In this document: positions 17,613 through 25,691 of the stretch, piece after piece
Layout of the letters: every line of letters starts with the position of its first letter
Position numbering within the stretch: the stretch's first letter is position 1
Source of the DNA: an uncultured Sphingomonadales bacterium
GTDB lineage: Bacteria; Pseudomonadota; Alphaproteobacteria; Sphingomonadales; Sphingomonadaceae
DNA: 44,012 nucleotides
Reading direction: 5' to 3'
Assembly (NCBI GenBank): GCA_903848655.1
Contig: CAINGT010000029.1
Coordinates: 1 to 44,012 of the forward strand
The notes under the pieces: generated by a model
Database searches by the model: none
What the model saw: only the letters and a program-made list of their open reading frames with translations
Told to the model about the DNA's origin: nothing
Position numbers and translations under genes: made by a program

Positions 17613-18530
17613 TTAACACGAATAACCATAACAGAAATTTATTTCGGTTTCTTCTGGAATTTTAATGACTCTATCCAATTCAACACCTTCAGGAAAACGC
17701 ACGACAGCGCTCTTTCCGTCTGGCGCAACACTCTGAATTTGCAAGTCTGATCCCAGTATTTCTGCCATTAATGGCAAGCCGCTTTCCAAATCAATCTTCT
17801 TGCCGGCGGTCGTATTGCTCCTTTGCAGCGCAAAACCTGGGTTTTCCACTTGTTCCAGTTCGAACTTGCCCACATGAATGGTGCTGAAGCGTCGCTCTTG
17901 ACCGGCCTGAACCAGATCATATCTGATCGTAAGCGCATGGCGACTGACCCCCCAGACCACCAAACGCACTTCATCTTGCCCTGATGACGATACAGGAACA
18001 TTTACCTGCCTGACAAAGGGGATCGGGACAATTTTTTGCAAGGCGCCGCCGCGTGGAAGCGCAGAGCTGAAATAGCGCGCTTCATCAAACTTGCCGTCGC
18101 CATCGCTGTCAAACAGGCAGAACTGGCCACTTGTCTGGCGTTTGGCCATGTCTCTCCACAACGACCCTCCCCCCAGCAGCATCGCACCAATCCCATGCTC
18201 AAGGCTGCGCTCGCCATGGCGCAAGGGCGTGCAAAAGCCGGTCCTCGGCCCGTCTGACACTGCCGCCCTGTTTTCGGGCAGAAGTGTCCCTGCGGCAAGA
18301 CTTTGGGTCTTTCCGTCAAGGGCAAGATCAACCGACCTGTCGATCCGCGCCGCGCTGGCCCAGAGCAGTGGAAATTTCGCCAGCACGTCACCCTGACGAA
18401 CCGTGATATCGCGACGCGGGGCCGAATTGGGGAAATAGACTTCGGGGCTCTGCACAAGCGTGTCAGCCCACACCGCTGGCGCTGTGACAAGCAGCAGGCT
18501 TACTGCCGCCAGACCCGAAGACTTTCGCAT
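17613..18530 (-). CDS. Hypothetical exported protein with an EF-hand-like loop
   Basis: I do not recognise this 305-residue protein. It has a clear signal peptide (MRKSSGLAAVSLLLVTAPAVWA, cut before DT). The mature part is mostly beta-rich by eye and contains a DSDGDGKFDE stretch at residues 141-150, which looks like the calcium-binding loop of an EF-hand or dockerin-like repeat. It ends NFCYGYSC with two cysteines that could form a disulfide. ATG 18530 is preferred, with GGGG just upstream. The frame stays open upstream for 26 codons and is also hydrophobic, with ATGs at 18596 and 18593, so a longer N-terminus is possible. The coding DNA and its 3' flank are visibly more AT-rich than the neighbours, suggesting acquired DNA. 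Confidence 0.7.
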   Translation of the reverse strand: MRKSSGLAAVSLLLVTAPAVWADTLVQSPEVYFPNSAPRRDITVRQGDVLAKFPLLWASAARIDRSVDLALDGKTQSLAAGTLLPENRAAVSDGPRTGFCTPLRHGERSLEHGIGAMLLGGGSLWRDMAKRQTSGQFCLFDSDGDGKFDEARYFSSALPRGGALQKIVPIPFVRQVNVPVSSSGQDEVRLVVWGVSRHALTIRYDLVQAGQERRFSTIHVGKFELEQVENPGFALQRSNTTAGKKIDLESGLPLMAEILGSDLQIQSVAPDGKSAVVRFPEGVELDRVIKIPEETEINFCYGYSC

Positions 18531-18686
18531 AGACACCCCACAAACCAGCGCACTCTGCAACACTTGCACCAGTGCGAGAAGACTAACCGCCATCATCAGG
18601 GCTGACAACCGCCAGTGCGCAAATCCTTGAAAGAACCTCGCGCCATCGCGATAATCGCAACCCGCACGGATGGCACCCGCCGACCG

Positions 18687-20102
18687 TCACGTATCGCGCA
18701 AGCCGACGCCGATGCCCGCGCGGGGCTGGTCGAGTTCGGCTGAGGCAACCGGATAAGCGCAGGAGTCGGCAGCGTAGAACGAGGTGGGACGGTGGTTGCC
18801 GGACAGGCCGATGCCACCGAGCGGTGCGGCGGTGGAATGGGCATGGGTGGTGCGGTTCCAGTTAATCACGCCGGCGCGGGTTTGCGCCCAGAACCGGTCG
18901 TATTCCGCCGGGCTGCCGCCAATCAGTGCGGCGCACAGGCCAAAGCGGGTGGCATTGGCTGCGGCAATCGCGGCGTCGAAATCATCGACCAGCACGACTT
19001 GCAGCAAAGGGCCGAACATTTCGATATCGGGGCGGTCGGCCACATCTGTCACATCGATAATGCCGGGCGACAGATAGGGCCGCGCTTCATCCAGCCGCAC
19101 CAGATGGCGGATCGCGCGGCCACCGTGCGACAGCAGATAGACAAAACTTTCGGTCAGGCCATCGGCAGCGCGGTTGTCGCACACCGGACCCATGAACGGC
19201 GCGGGATCATCTTCGGGCGCGCCCACGATCAGCCGGTCGGTCAAGCGCACGATTTGTTCGATCAGCTCTCCGGCCAGCGACTGCCGCACGATGAGGCGGC
19301 GCGCGGCGGTGCAGCGTTGCCCGCTGGCGATGAACGCGGATTGCACCACGAGCGCCGCCGCATCGGCAATCTTGGGCGTGTCCCACACCACGATCGGGTT
19401 GTTGCCGCCCAATTCGAGCGCGACCAGCTTGCCCGGATTGGCGGCCAGCCGCACATTGATCGCCACGCCAACTTCGGCAGAGCCGGTAAACAGCACCCCA
19501 TCGACACCATCGTGGGCGGCCAGATCGTGGCCAATATCGGCCCCGCCCGCCACCATCTGCACCACTGTCGCAAGGATCCCGGCGCGGTGCAGGCACTGCA
19601 CCAGCGCTTCGCCGCAGGCCGGGGCCTTTGGCGAAGGTTTGAACACCACCGTATTGCCCGCGATCAGCGCGGGCACGATGTGCCCCGCCGCCGCCGCTGC
19701 CGGGCTGCTGGCGGGGGTAATCACCGCCATCACCCCGTGCGGCTTGTGGCGCAGCGCAGCGCGGCCCTGCAAGGCGCTGTCGAGCCGCCGTTGTGCGGTG
19801 CGTTCACCATAAGCGCGCACCGCCACTTCGACGCGCGCGATCACCTCATCGACTTCTTCGCGCGCATCCCACAGCGGACGCCCGGTTTCATGCGCGATCA
19901 GCAGCGCCAGCCGATCCGCGTCGCGGCGCACTTCGTTGGCAAAGCGGCGCACCAGTTCAATGCGGTTGGAATGCGCCAGCGCGGCCCAGCCCGGCCAGGC
20001 GCGGCGCGCACGCGCCACCGCCGCATCGACATCGCCGGTCGCGCCACGCCACAATTCCGCCCCGGTGGCGGGTTCGCTCGAAATGATCTCTCGCGCTGAC
20101 AA
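18687..20102 (-). CDS. astD: Succinylglutamate-semialdehyde dehydrogenase
   Basis: An NAD-dependent aldehyde dehydrogenase of 471 residues, best matching AstD, which oxidises N-succinylglutamate semialdehyde in arginine catabolism by the succinyltransferase route. Catalytic residues are E230 in LELGGNNP and C264 in GQRCTAARR; the EMFGPLLQVV motif is also present. The family-typical N-terminus ISSEPATGAELWRG and the C-terminal NWNRTTHAHSTAAPLGGIGLSGNHRPTS pattern, with its run NRPTxGAS-like, support AstD over other aldehyde dehydrogenases. I chose TTG 20102; the frame extends upstream but would run into selO. The stop of selO is 49 bases upstream on the same strand. No astA, astB or astE is in the window. 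Confidence 0.82.
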   Translation of the reverse strand: MSAREIISSEPATGAELWRGATGDVDAAVARARRAWPGWAALAHSNRIELVRRFANEVRRDADRLALLIAHETGRPLWDAREEVDEVIARVEVAVRAYGERTAQRRLDSALQGRAALRHKPHGVMAVITPASSPAAAAAGHIVPALIAGNTVVFKPSPKAPACGEALVQCLHRAGILATVVQMVAGGADIGHDLAAHDGVDGVLFTGSAEVGVAINVRLAANPGKLVALELGGNNPIVVWDTPKIADAAALVVQSAFIASGQRCTAARRLIVRQSLAGELIEQIVRLTDRLIVGAPEDDPAPFMGPVCDNRAADGLTESFVYLLSHGGRAIRHLVRLDEARPYLSPGIIDVTDVADRPDIEMFGPLLQVVLVDDFDAAIAAANATRFGLCAALIGGSPAEYDRFWAQTRAGVINWNRTTHAHSTAAPLGGIGLSGNHRPTSFYAADSCAYPVASAELDQPRAGIGVGLRDT

Positions 20103-20151
20103 GCTGGTATGGCCCCTTGATCTTGGTCTGGTCTGTGGCAGATTTTCAGGA

Positions 20152-21561
20152 TCAATGCCAATCTGGCGCGCTATGCCCCAGCGGTGCTGGCGAGGGGCCA
20201 TGCGCCGCACCCATAGCGCGGATCGCGGTGATCCTGGCGTGCAACGGTGCCCAGTCGTCGTGTTCGGCAATCGCGGCCCAGATCGCCTCAACATCGTCGA
20301 TCAGCATCGTTTGCGGCGCGGCTTCGGCCCAATAGGCGTGGGTATCCGCCTCGGGCTGGTATCCCGCCAGCGCTTCGGCCCATGCGCCGCTGGCTCCGCG
20401 CCCCCCGCGATGGGCAAAAAAGAACGCATCGGGGCTTTGCCCGGTGGCGATCATCGCTGCCTCGCTCGCGCTGACGAGCGCGCTGTCAGGCTCGGTCCCG
20501 CGCGGGTGAACCCCCAATCGCCAGCACCAGCGGCGCGCCAGCGCCGCACGATAGCACCCGGCAAAGCGGTCGAGCGCGGCGATCAGCGGCGGCGCGGCTT
20601 CGACCAGCCGCAGCGCGACTGCGAGTTGCCCGCAATTCCAGTGCAGCGCCTGCGGCTGGCGGCCAAAGGCGTAGAGCCGCTGATGATCGAAATAGGCGGC
20701 GGTGAACGCCGAATCCCAGCGCGGCAGCCAGCGCCACGGGCCATAGTCGAAACTTTCGCCCGTCACATTCATGTTGTCGGTGTTGAGCACGCCGTGGACA
20801 AACCCCGCCACTGTCCATTGCGCCGCCAGATCAGCCAGCCGGGTAACCACCTGATTTAACAAGCGCGCCGCCGGGCTGACCCCGTCCGGCCCCGCCGGGC
20901 CGGGAAAAGTCGTCAGGCAATAGTCGATCAGCGCGTGCATTGGATCGGGCGCGTCGATTGCCAGCAGACGCTGGAACGTGCCGATGCGGATATGGCCGTG
21001 GCTCAACCGCACCAGCACGGCAGAGCGCGTGGGCGATGGTTCATCACCGCGCCACAATGCCTCACCCGTTTCGATAATGCTGAAGCTGCGGCTGGTATGC
21101 ACGCCCAGCGCTTCGAGCATTTCGGTCGCGAGCACTTCGCGCACCGCGCCTTTGAGCGTCAGGCGGCCATCGCCCTGGCGGCTCCACGGCGTCTGGCCCG
21201 ATCCTTTGGTGCCCAGATCGAGCAAACGCCCGTCCGAATCGCGCAACTGTGCGAACAGAAAGCCCCGGCCATCGCCCAGATCGGGGTTATAGACCTGAAA
21301 CTGATGGCCATGGTACCGCAGCGCCAAAGGCTGCGGCAAATTGTCGGGCAAAGGCGCAAAGCGGCCAAAATGCGCGATCCATTCCGCATCTGTTAGCGAA
21401 TCGAGCCCCACAGTGGCCGCCGCGCGATCATTGCGCAGCCGCAGCCGGGTCTCGGGGAAAGGCGCTGCCGCCACGCGGTCACCCAGCCAGTCCGCCAGCG
21501 CGGCAATGCGCGGATCGGGGCGATAAGTCTGTGCCAGAGCCGGGGTTGCGCGGTCAATCAT
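20152..21561 (-). CDS. selO: SelO/YdiU-family protein adenylyltransferase (pseudokinase fold)
   Basis: SelO proteins have a protein-kinase fold with flipped ATP and transfer AMP to serine, threonine or tyrosine of target proteins, linked to redox stress. This 469-residue protein carries the characteristic YHGHQFQVYNPDLGDGRG, DLGTKGSGQTPWSR and LKGAVREVLATEMLEALG blocks in the first half and NTDNMNVTGESFDYGPW, the metal-binding/catalytic region. The length fits bacterial members. It ends SAPDWH, so there is no C-terminal selenocysteine or CxxC-like redox tail. ATG 21561 is chosen. It is divergent from the alpha/beta hydrolase gene and upstream of astD. Confidence 0.9.
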   Translation of the reverse strand: MIDRATPALAQTYRPDPRIAALADWLGDRVAAAPFPETRLRLRNDRAAATVGLDSLTDAEWIAHFGRFAPLPDNLPQPLALRYHGHQFQVYNPDLGDGRGFLFAQLRDSDGRLLDLGTKGSGQTPWSRQGDGRLTLKGAVREVLATEMLEALGVHTSRSFSIIETGEALWRGDEPSPTRSAVLVRLSHGHIRIGTFQRLLAIDAPDPMHALIDYCLTTFPGPAGPDGVSPAARLLNQVVTRLADLAAQWTVAGFVHGVLNTDNMNVTGESFDYGPWRWLPRWDSAFTAAYFDHQRLYAFGRQPQALHWNCGQLAVALRLVEAAPPLIAALDRFAGCYRAALARRWCWRLGVHPRGTEPDSALVSASEAAMIATGQSPDAFFFAHRGGRGASGAWAEALAGYQPEADTHAYWAEAAPQTMLIDDVEAIWAAIAEHDDWAPLHARITAIRAMGAAHGPSPAPLGHSAPDWH

Positions 21562-21651
21562 CCCCCGCCTTGTGCGGGGACTTGGCTGCCGGTGCAAGCT
21601 TTCGCGCCTTCATGCTTGCAAATCGCGCGCTTTGGCAGCAACCCGCAAGCC

Positions 21652-22512
21652 ATGGCTTATCCCGAATATCACACGTGGCGCGCCCGCGACGGCCTCATGC
21701 TGTCGGCGCGTATCTATTCCGGCGATCCGGCGCGCGCACCAGTGTTGTGCCTGCCCGGGCTAACCCGCAACGGGCGCGATTTTGCCGATCTGGCGGCGGT
21801 GATCGCACCAGGGCGGCGGGTGATCTGCCCCGACATGCGCGGGCGCGGGCGCAGCGCATGGGCCAGCGATCCAGCGACATATACGCCGCTGCACTATCTG
21901 GCTGATGTCGAAGCCTTGCTGGCGGATCTGGCGATTGCCCGGTTTGTCGCGATTGGCACTTCGCTCGGCGGGTTGTTGACGATGCTGCTGGCGGGGGCGA
22001 ACCCGGCACGACTGACCGGCGCCGTGCTCAACGATATCGGCCCGGAAATCGCGCCGGGGGGCCTCGCGCGGATTCGCGGCTATGTCGGCACGCCTGCGCA
22101 TTTTGCCGATTGGTCGGCGGCGGGCGCGGCGCTGGCAGCAGCGCAAGGCGATATCTATCCCGACTATGCCGCTGCCGATTGGGAGCGGCTGGCGCGGCGG
22201 ATCATGCGCGCCGCAGACAGCGGCGCAATCGTGTTCGATTATGATCCGGCCATTGCGATCCCGCTCGCGACCGATGAAGGGGCCAGCCCCGCGCCCGACC
22301 TGTGGCCGCTGTTCGACGCGCTGGCAGCGGTGCCGCTGACCGTGGTGCGCGGCGGCACGTCGGACATTCTGACCGAGACCACCACCGCGCGAATGCAGGC
22401 ACGCCATCCCGCGCTGGACCTCATCACCATACCCGGGGTCGGCCACGCCCCCACGCTCGATGAACCGGCGGCGCGCGCCGCGATTGCCCGGCTGCTCGAT
22501 CGGGTGCCATGA
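21652..22512 (+). CDS. Alpha/beta-hydrolase-fold enzyme
   Basis: A 286-residue cytoplasmic hydrolase. The catalytic triad can be read directly: nucleophile S104 in GTSLGG, acid D238 in GGTSDILTETT, and histidine H265 in GVGHAPTLDEP. The oxyanion-hole region LCLPGLTRNGRDF replaces the usual HG by PG. The substrate is not readable; relatives include esterases and C-C hydrolases. ATG 21652 is chosen; GTG 21592 is in frame but adds an unconvincing extension overlapping the selO promoter side. It overlaps the next gene by four bases (ATGA), so translation is probably coupled. Confidence 0.87.
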   Translation: MAYPEYHTWRARDGLMLSARIYSGDPARAPVLCLPGLTRNGRDFADLAAVIAPGRRVICPDMRGRGRSAWASDPATYTPLHYLADVEALLADLAIARFVAIGTSLGGLLTMLLAGANPARLTGAVLNDIGPEIAPGGLARIRGYVGTPAHFADWSAAGAALAAAQGDIYPDYAAADWERLARRIMRAADSGAIVFDYDPAIAIPLATDEGASPAPDLWPLFDALAAVPLTVVRGGTSDILTETTTARMQARHPALDLITIPGVGHAPTLDEPAARAAIARLLDRVP

Positions 22513-23111
22513 CCGGCGCGGCGCGCAAACCGCACCTGCTGCATCTGTTTGGCGACTTTGATGCAGGGCCGGTGCAACGGCGCGCGGTGGCGGTGATGAA
22601 CCACTGTGGCCCCGCCGCCACCCATGCGATCATCAGCGCCGCGCCCGCCGCGCTGGCGGCGCGCAGCCTGATCGCGCGGGGGGTAAAAGTGCATAATCCG
22701 TTCGGCTTTCCGCCGCTGTCCGGCCCGATGGGGGTGCGGCACTGGCAAGTGCTGGCGCGGGCGATGCGCGGGTTTGACCTGATTTTGACGTATGACCACG
22801 CGGCGCTCGATGCCGCGCTGGCTCATGCGCTGTTCGGCCCGATGCACCGGCTGGCCCCGCTGATCCACCATATCGCCGATAGCGCACCCGCCGCTGCGCC
22901 GTGGTGGCGGCGGGTATGGGGTCCCCGACTGGCGCTGGCGCGGGCGAGCGCGGTGATCGTGGCCTCGCCGCAAGCCGAACGGCTCGCGCTCGACCACTGG
23001 GCACAACCGCGTGCGCGAGTCCAACTGATCGGCGACACTGACGTTGCAGGATATGCGCAATGCTATGCAAGCGCGCTGGGGTTGGACGAATTCCCGCCCG
23101 CATCCCACTGA
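22509..23111 (+). CDS. Half-length glycosyltransferase-like protein (GT-B N-terminal domain only)
   Basis: A 200-residue protein that begins like the N-terminal Rossmann domain of a family-4 type glycosyltransferase: HLLHLFGDFDAGPVQRRAV, then a segment where acceptor-side loops occur (GFDLILTYDHAALDAALAHALFG), a histidine pair in APLIHHIAD, and ASAVIVASPQAERLAL, corresponding to the point where full-length enzymes enter the second domain. The nucleotide-sugar-binding C-terminal domain, with its E-x7-E motif, is missing. It is either a truncated relic or a regulatory/partner half. The start ATG overlaps the stop of the hydrolase gene by four bases, so it is still translated as part of the operon. 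Confidence 0.6.
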   Translation: MTGAARKPHLLHLFGDFDAGPVQRRAVAVMNHCGPAATHAIISAAPAALAARSLIARGVKVHNPFGFPPLSGPMGVRHWQVLARAMRGFDLILTYDHAALDAALAHALFGPMHRLAPLIHHIADSAPAAAPWWRRVWGPRLALARASAVIVASPQAERLALDHWAQPRARVQLIGDTDVAGYAQCYASALGLDEFPPASH

Positions 23112-23178
23112 AACCGCGAAGACGGTTGAAAAGCCGCGCCGCTCCGCTAAACCGCCGCGAAACTTGTCGCGCTGTGCG

Positions 23179-23952
23179 ATGATCCGATCCGAAAGCATCA
23201 CCCCTTTGGCCCTGTTTTCCAAAAACCGCCCGACGGCCCTTGCCGAACGCCGTGCCGCACAGGAAAATGTGTTCTTGCGCGAAGTCGATGATGCCTTGCG
23301 CGAAGACGATGCGGCGCGGCTGTTGCGGCGCTATGGAATGCCCGCAGGCGTTGCCATCGTGCAGCTGCTGGCCGGGCTGGCGGGCTGGATGGTGTGGACC
23401 AACCATGTCAACGCCGCCGCCGGCGCTACGGGCGAAGCTTTGACCCTTGCGCTTGACAATGCCGAAGCGGGGCGGCTCGATCCCGCCAAAACCGCGCTTG
23501 ACCAGATCAGCGCCAGCCATGACGCCAGCACCGGTTATGGTGCGGCGGCGCGGTTGGTCGCGGCGGGGGTGGCGCTTGATCGCAAACACCCCGATGATGC
23601 GATCAAAATCTACCGCGCGCTGGCCGCCGATGCGCAGGTGCCGCAAGTCTGGCGCGATTTGGCAACCGTGCGCGCGGTGGCGGTGCAGTTTGACACCCTC
23701 GCGCCGCAAGCGGTGATCGCACAACTGAAATCGCTTGCGGTGCCGGGCAATGCATGGTTCGGCAGCGCCGGTGAAATGACGGCCATTGCGCACATCAAAT
23801 TGGGTCATAAAGCCGAAGCCGGGGCGGTGTTTGCCGCCATGGCCAAAGATACCGGCGTGCCCGATTCGCTGCGTCGCCGCGCGCGGCAACTGGCCGAGCA
23901 AGCCGGGGTCGAAGTGGGCGATGCGCCAGTCGCATTCGCCCCCGCGCAATAA
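23179..23952 (+). CDS. YfgM-like single-pass TPR protein
   Basis: A 257-residue inner-membrane protein with a charged cytoplasmic N-terminus (ENVFLREVDDALREDDAARLLRRYG), one membrane helix at about residues 54-74, and a periplasmic domain of TPR-like helix pairs. This is the layout of YfgM, which in E. coli binds the SecYEG translocon and periplasmic chaperones. The next gene is bamB, the same order as in enterobacteria, which supports the assignment. ATG 23179 is chosen; the open frame starts 45 codons earlier and overlaps the preceding gene, but that part has no recognisable sequence. Confidence 0.82.
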   Translation: MIRSESITPLALFSKNRPTALAERRAAQENVFLREVDDALREDDAARLLRRYGMPAGVAIVQLLAGLAGWMVWTNHVNAAAGATGEALTLALDNAEAGRLDPAKTALDQISASHDASTGYGAAARLVAAGVALDRKHPDDAIKIYRALAADAQVPQVWRDLATVRAVAVQFDTLAPQAVIAQLKSLAVPGNAWFGSAGEMTAIAHIKLGHKAEAGAVFAAMAKDTGVPDSLRRRARQLAEQAGVEVGDAPVAFAPAQ

Positions 23953-23978
23953 ACCGCCTGCCGGTGGGACAGGATACC

Positions 23979-25349
23979 ATGATGCCATACAGCCGAATTT
24001 CCGCATGCGCACCGATCCAGTCGCGACCCTTGCGTGCCGTGATCGCGCTGATGGTGGCCGCAGCCATGGTATCAGGCTGCGGGAGCCATCGCCCTAAAGT
24101 CAAAGCGACCCCTACGGTGGGCAGCCGTGTGCCGATCCTGTCGCGGATCGAAATCGGCACCAAAGTCGATGCCAGTCTGGCCAGCGTGCCGGTGGTGCTG
24201 CCGCCGAGCGAGGTCAACACGGACTGGAGCCAGGGCGGCGGCGCGCCGTCGAAATCCTATGGCCATCCCGCGCTGGGCGACCATCCGCGCAAGCTGTGGA
24301 CGGCGCGGATTGCCGGGTCATCCCCGTTGCGGCGGCTGGCGGCGGCACCGGTGGTTGGCGGGGGCCGACTGTTTGTAATTGATACGCTGGGCGTGCTGCA
24401 CGCGTTCGATGCTGATACCGGGCGCGAGGCGTGGAGCCACAGCTTTGACCTGCCGGCTGATCCGCGCGCGGTGTTCGGCGGCGGCGCAGCGTATGATGAT
24501 GGCGTGGTCTATGTCACCACCGGGCTGGGCGAAGTTGCCGCGCTCGATGCCGCCAAAGGCACGATCACGTGGCGGGTAAAGCCGCTGGGGCCGCTGCGCG
24601 GATCGCCCACAGTCGGCTATGGCTTGGTGTTCGTGGTCACGCAGGACAACCAGATTGCCGCGCTCAACGCCAGCGATGGCGCAACGCAATGGAACGAATC
24701 GGGCTCGCTCGCGCAGACCGGGGTGTTTGGCATGGCGGTTCCGGCAGTGAGCCAGGGTACCATCGTGGCGGGCTATTCATCGGGCGAACTCGTTGCCTAT
24801 CGCTATGAAAACGGGCGGCAATTGTGGGCCGATGCGCTGGCGCGCACGTCAATCGCGACATCGGTATCAACGCTGACCGATATCGATGCCGATCCGATCA
24901 TCGACAATGGCCGGGTCTATGCGCTGGGCCAGGGCGGCCGGATGGCGGCCTATGAACTCGTTACCGGGCAACGCGTGTGGGAATTGAACCTTGCCGGAAT
25001 TTCCACCCCGGCGGTGGCGGGCGCGTGGATCTTTACGCTGACCGATGAAGGCAAGCTGCTGTGCATTACCAAGAACACCGGCAAAGTGCGCTGGCTGTCG
25101 CAACTGCCGCGCTATCGCGTCGAGACCAAGACCAAGAAAAAGGGCGATATCTTGTGGTCTGGCCCCGTGCTGGCGGGCAACCGGCTGTGGGTGACCAATT
25201 CTGAAGGCGTTGTCGCGACAGTATCCGTCGATGCGGGCAAGCTGACGCGGATGTTCCACCACGACGCCGGATTTACGCTCGCGCCGATTGTGGCGAACAA
25301 CACGCTTTATGTGCTGGATAACAGCGGAAGCATTACCGCCTATCGCTAA
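23979..25349 (+). CDS. bamB: Outer-membrane assembly lipoprotein BamB
   Basis: A 456-residue lipoprotein of the BAM complex, which inserts beta-barrel proteins into the outer membrane. The signal peptide ends in a lipobox, VSGC, with C34 as the lipidated residue. The rest is a series of PQQ-type beta-propeller blades, visible as repeated patterns such as VVGGGRLFVIDTLGVLHAFDADTGREAW and VVYVTTGLGEVAALDAAKGTITW. An AGG ribosome-binding site lies 6-8 bases before ATG 23979; a GTG five codons upstream is also in frame. It is 26 bases behind the YfgM-like gene. The GTPase gene der, which often follows bamB, is not here. Confidence 0.93.
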   Translation: MMPYSRISACAPIQSRPLRAVIALMVAAAMVSGCGSHRPKVKATPTVGSRVPILSRIEIGTKVDASLASVPVVLPPSEVNTDWSQGGGAPSKSYGHPALGDHPRKLWTARIAGSSPLRRLAAAPVVGGGRLFVIDTLGVLHAFDADTGREAWSHSFDLPADPRAVFGGGAAYDDGVVYVTTGLGEVAALDAAKGTITWRVKPLGPLRGSPTVGYGLVFVVTQDNQIAALNASDGATQWNESGSLAQTGVFGMAVPAVSQGTIVAGYSSGELVAYRYENGRQLWADALARTSIATSVSTLTDIDADPIIDNGRVYALGQGGRMAAYELVTGQRVWELNLAGISTPAVAGAWIFTLTDEGKLLCITKNTGKVRWLSQLPRYRVETKTKKKGDILWSGPVLAGNRLWVTNSEGVVATVSVDAGKLTRMFHHDAGFTLAPIVANNTLYVLDNSGSITAYR

Positions 25350-25370
25350 AGCCTGATGTCACGCGCGCGG

Positions 25371-25670
25371 TCAGACCGCGACGCCGCCATCGGTTTCATA
25401 AATGCGGATATTGCGCTCCGACAGGTTGAGCGGCGCGCGTTCGGCGATCCATTGCTGCATATGCGCGGTCTTGAAATGCGCCGCCAGTGCATCGCGGTCG
25501 CGCCATTTTTCGCAGACGTGGATCAGGCCGGGGTCGAACAGATCGAGCGCATAGCTATAAGCGATGCAGCCGTCTTCGGCGCGGGTGGCGGTGACCACGC
25601 GTTCGGCCATCGGCAATGCCAGCGCAATGTTTTCCGGCGGCATCCGAAACGTTCCCATCACCACGATCAT
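25371..25670 (-). CDS. Antibiotic-biosynthesis-monooxygenase (ABM) domain protein
   Basis: A 99-residue protein of the dimeric alpha+beta ferredoxin-like ABM family, to which small quinol monooxygenases such as YgiN belong. The pattern MGTFRMPPENIALALPMAERVVTATRAEDGCIAY followed by HVCEKWRDRDALAAHFKTAH is characteristic. Function is uncertain: members oxidise quinols or degrade haem, or act as simple binders. It lies 21 bases after gshA on the same strand and may be co-transcribed with rsmE-gshA. It converges with bamB. Confidence 0.85.
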   Translation of the reverse strand: MIVVMGTFRMPPENIALALPMAERVVTATRAEDGCIAYSYALDLFDPGLIHVCEKWRDRDALAAHFKTAHMQQWIAERAPLNLSERNIRIYETDGGVAV

Positions 25671-25691
25671 GCGGATTCCCCGTGCTTGTCG

